Positions 5,311 to 7,277 of a stretch of DNA of 7,277 nt are shown piece by piece. The stretch spans positions 1 through 7,277 of the forward strand of contig JAHAAN010000117.1 in NCBI GenBank assembly GCA_018376855.1. The letters run 5' to 3'. Numbering within the stretch: the first letter of the stretch is position 1; every line of letters starts with the position of its first letter. The notes below the pieces were generated by a model. The model had not been told where the DNA came from. It ran no database searches and saw only the letters and a program-made list of their open reading frames with translations. Made by a program: the position numbers and the translations under genes. The stretch is from Clostridiales bacterium (lineage in GTDB: Bacteria > Bacillota > Clostridia > Christensenellales > QALW01).

Positions 5311-6645
5311 ATGCGGCTTGAAGTCTTTAACATTACGGATGAAACAACGGCGCTTTTGGCGCAGCGGCAGGAGTTTTTGCAGGGGGCGGCGGCAGAGCTT
5401 CAGCGGCGGCTGACGGAGCTTTTTTCCGCAGAGGCGGAATGCTTTATCAACATGGTGGTGCGTGTTAAATCGGAAAAGAGTCTTCGGGAGAAGATCATTC
5501 GCAAAAAGCTGTATAAGCGATATGCAAACGGGGCGGAGATCATCGACCATTTATCCGACTTAGTGGGCGCGCGCGTGGAATGCCGTTTCATTCGGGACGA
5601 GGCGGTTCTTTTTCAGATGCTTCGCCGCGTTTTTTGCGCGCCGCTTGGGGAATACTGCGTGCAGCCGGGGTTTGAGGATATTCGCTTGCTGCTTTCGGCG
5701 CAGCAGCCGCAGAAGCAGAAGAACGGCGCGGATATTTACCGAATCGATGGGCTGTTTGTTTATCAGGGAAGTTCGATTCGCTTTGAGCTTCAGATCAAAT
5801 CGCTGGTTAAGGTGTTTTGGGCGGAGATCGAGCATAAAATCGTATACAAAAACAACAGCTATCACATGATCGATGATTTTCTTGTGAGCTTGATGCAGTC
5901 GATTAATGATAATCGGGTTGCGATTGACAGGCAGCTGATGCTGGTTTACGAGCAAATGAATAAAAATGACAGCGCGGATGAATTTATGCGCAGAGAAGGT
6001 GCAAAGAAGATTCTTGCGCGCAGCATCAATGAGGTTTTTTATAATAAGATGGACGTTTCCATGGGGTTCACGATCAATTTTAAGCAGCCCTGCGAGATTT
6101 TGGCGGAAATTCTGTATGACATGTTTGTTAATAAAAGCGCTGACGAACGGATAGACACCTTTCAGATCCTTGTGGTAACGCTTGGCCGCATCAGCAATAT
6201 GGAGTTCCGTTTTGATGAAAGCCTTGTTTTTGAGCGGGAGATCGAAACGCCCGACTGCTTTTCCGCCACGCTTTCCCGTGCGCTTTCGGCTATGATGAAC
6301 GAGGATTTTGAGTGGAATTTGTTCTTCAGAATCCTGTTTATCGTGCAGCCGCGCGATAATGCAGGCGATTTTGAGCATTTTCTGCACTATCTGCGTTCCA
6401 GCTTGGAAAAGGGGCTGCCGCAGATGCCGGAGACGGCGCTGGAAAAGCAGGTGTGGGAGGACTTTTTGGCGGAGCATGCGCAGAATATGATCCGCAGGGG
6501 CGACATCAGCTGCATTTATCCCCAAAATTTGGAGGCTGCTGCTGCGCAGCTTGCCAAGGGCTACGAACAGGCGATGCAGGTGATTACAGAGCCTGCGCAG
6601 TGGGAAAAATATAAAGCGCATTATTTTGCGCAGCTTTGCAGTTGA
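5311..6645 (+). CDS. RelA/SpoT-domain nucleotide pyrophosphokinase with a long unrecognised C-terminal extension
   Basis: This 444-residue protein contains a (p)ppGpp synthetase-type domain, which transfers pyrophosphate from ATP to GDP or GTP. Key blocks are R51-x-K53 with S57 and K61, the same spacing as the catalytic R-K-S-K series of Rel synthetases. LSDLVGARVECRF at 81-93 carries the metal-binding Asp (D83). FELQIKS at 158-164 carries E159 and Q161, and FWAEIEHKIVYK is at 169-180. The catalytic residues thus look intact. The nucleotide-stacking GYxSxH motif of Rel enzymes is not recognisable; the region reads NGADIYRIDG (138-147). No HD hydrolase, TGS or ACT domain is present. Residues about 220-444 are mainly helical-looking and soluble and match nothing I know. 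Small alarmone synthetases are usually about 200-260 residues, so this is nearly twice as long. ATG 5311 is preferred over 5305 because GGGG at 5301-5304 is six bases from it. The nucleotide actually made is unproven. Confidence 0.8.
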   Translation: MRLEVFNITDETTALLAQRQEFLQGAAAELQRRLTELFSAEAECFINMVVRVKSEKSLREKIIRKKLYKRYANGAEIIDHLSDLVGARVECRFIRDEAVLFQMLRRVFCAPLGEYCVQPGFEDIRLLLSAQQPQKQKNGADIYRIDGLFVYQGSSIRFELQIKSLVKVFWAEIEHKIVYKNNSYHMIDDFLVSLMQSINDNRVAIDRQLMLVYEQMNKNDSADEFMRREGAKKILARSINEVFYNKMDVSMGFTINFKQPCEILAEILYDMFVNKSADERIDTFQILVVTLGRISNMEFRFDESLVFEREIETPDCFSATLSRALSAMMNEDFEWNLFFRILFIVQPRDNAGDFEHFLHYLRSSLEKGLPQMPETALEKQVWEDFLAEHAQNMIRRGDISCIYPQNLEAAAAQLAKGYEQAMQVITEPAQWEKYKAHYFAQLCS

Positions 6646-6670
6646 CAGTGCATAGGCACTGAGATAAAAT
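6642..6670 (+). promoter_or_regulatory. Consensus promoter for prfC, overlapping the stop codon of the preceding gene
   Basis: A perfect TTGACA (6642-6647), a 17-base spacer and TAAAAT (6665-6670). The -35 element contains the TGA stop of the RelA/SpoT-like gene. Transcription would start near 6677, leaving a short leader with a strong AAGGAGG at 6686-6692. No terminator separates the two genes, so prfC may be transcribed both from this promoter and by read-through. Confidence 0.8.
6646..6661. repeat. 16-base palindrome inside the prfC promoter, candidate operator
   Basis: CAGTGC (6646-6651) and GCACTG (6656-6661) are perfect inverted repeats around ATAG. The palindrome begins in the last two bases of the -35 element and fills most of the spacer up to three bases before the -10. 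A repressor bound here would block RNA polymerase. No T-run follows, so it does not look like an intrinsic terminator. The arms are short and chance is possible. Confidence 0.5.
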
Positions 6671-6703
6671 AGGGCGTTTGATTTGAAGGAGGATAAAAAC
6701 CGT

Positions 6704-7277
6704 ATGGTTCCATGGAAAAATGAGATTGACCGCAGGCGGACATTTGCGATCATTTCCCACCCCGACGCGGGAAAAACAACGCTGACAGAAAAGCTGCTCC
6801 TCTACGGGGGCGCAATCCGCATGGCGGGTTCGGTAAAGGCAAGAAAGGCGGAGCACCATGCCACCAGCGACTGGATGGAAATTGAAAAGCAGCGCGGGAT
6901 CAGCGTAACAAGCTCCGTGATGGCTTTTGATTATAATGGATACCGCATCAATATTTTGGATACCCCCGGGCACCAGGATTTTTCGGAGGATACCTCCCGC
7001 ACGCTGATGGCTGCTGACAGCGCCGTGATGCTGATCGACGCTGCAAAGGGCGTGGAGCAGCAGACGATCAAGCTGTTTAAAGTGTGCGCAAAAAGGGGAA
7101 TCCCGATTTTTACGTTCGTTAATAAGCTTGACCGTGCGGGCAAGCATCCCTTTGAGCTCATGGAGGAGCTGGAAAATGTGCTGGGGATCCGCTCCTGCCC
7201 AATCAACTGGCCGATCGGTACGGACGGAGATTTTAAGGGCGTATACCATCGGGACAGCGCCCGCATCGAGCTTTACA
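6704..7277 (+). CDS. prfC: Peptide chain release factor 3 (N-terminal part, runs off the window)
   Basis: The first 191 residues of RF3, a cytoplasmic translational GTPase that recycles release factors 1 and 2 from the ribosome after termination; the full protein is usually about 520-530 residues. GTPase motifs are all present: G1 HPDAGKTT at 19-26, switch I with SDWMEIEKQRGISVTSS at 55-71, G3 DTPGHQDF at 86-93, and G4 NKLD at 140-143. SEDTSRTLMAADSAVM (94-109) and the WPIG...FKGVY block near the window end are RF3-specific and separate it from EF-G and other relatives. ATG 6704 follows AAGGAGG (6686-6692) by 11 bases. It lies 58 bases after the RelA/SpoT-like gene and has its own promoter. 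The gene is intact as far as visible. Confidence 0.97.
   Translation, partial: MVPWKNEIDRRRTFAIISHPDAGKTTLTEKLLLYGGAIRMAGSVKARKAEHHATSDWMEIEKQRGISVTSSVMAFDYNGYRINILDTPGHQDFSEDTSRTLMAADSAVMLIDAAKGVEQQTIKLFKVCAKRGIPIFTFVNKLDRAGKHPFELMEELENVLGIRSCPINWPIGTDGDFKGVYHRDSARIELY

Noticed and set aside
6646..6661. Hairpin after the RelA/SpoT-like gene as an intrinsic terminator
   Set aside because: The stem is only six pairs and is followed by AGATAAAATAG rather than a T-run; its placement between -35 and -10 fits an operator better.
5560..6753. Minus-strand open frame (397 codons) opposite the RelA/SpoT-like gene
   Set aside because: The opposite strand encodes a protein with intact catalytic motifs and a proper promoter and start; this frame also runs into the prfC start, and its translation is basic and lacks motifs.

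Overview
The window looks like chromosomal core sequence from a Gram-positive Bacillota organism, probably of the class Clostridia. The reasons are the conserved dnaX-ybaB-recR cluster, strong AGGAGG-type ribosome binding sites, housekeeping promoters close to TTGACA-17-TATAAT, a TTG start with a good Shine-Dalgarno, and protein families typical of that group. The genus cannot be named from this sequence. No tRNA, rRNA, CRISPR array, insertion sequence or integrase is visible.

Layout, left to right. (1) Positions 1-203 hold the last 66 codons of a plus-strand gene. Its C-terminus resembles the MmeI/type IIL class of DNA methyltransferase or restriction-modification protein. It ends inside a 12-bp hairpin (193-219) with T-rich tracts on both sides, a good bidirectional terminator for two convergent genes. 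(2) From 5108 down to 223 on the minus strand lies one tightly packed operon: dnaX (DNA polymerase III gamma/tau), ybaB (nucleoid-associated protein), recR (recombination mediator), a membrane-embedded PlsC-like acyltransferase, and an FtsJ/RlmM-like 2'-O-ribose methyltransferase. The last two lie in one uninterrupted reading frame, although the methyltransferase has its own strong Shine-Dalgarno and ATG. (3) A 202-bp intergenic region (5109-5310) carries divergent promoters. (4) On the plus strand, 5311-6645 encodes a 444-residue RelA/SpoT-type nucleotide pyrophosphokinase with a long C-terminal extension I do not recognise. (5) A consensus promoter overlapping its stop codon drives prfC (release factor 3), which runs off the right end of the window.

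How the genes relate. The minus-strand operon joins replication and recombination functions (clamp loader, YbaB, RecR) to a lipid-modifying membrane enzyme and a probable rRNA-modifying enzyme. The plus-strand pair puts a putative alarmone synthetase immediately before a translational GTPase. The points most worth following up are the alarmone synthetase-like protein with its extra domain and altered motif, the in-frame joining of acyltransferase and FtsJ methyltransferase, and the palindrome inside the prfC promoter.
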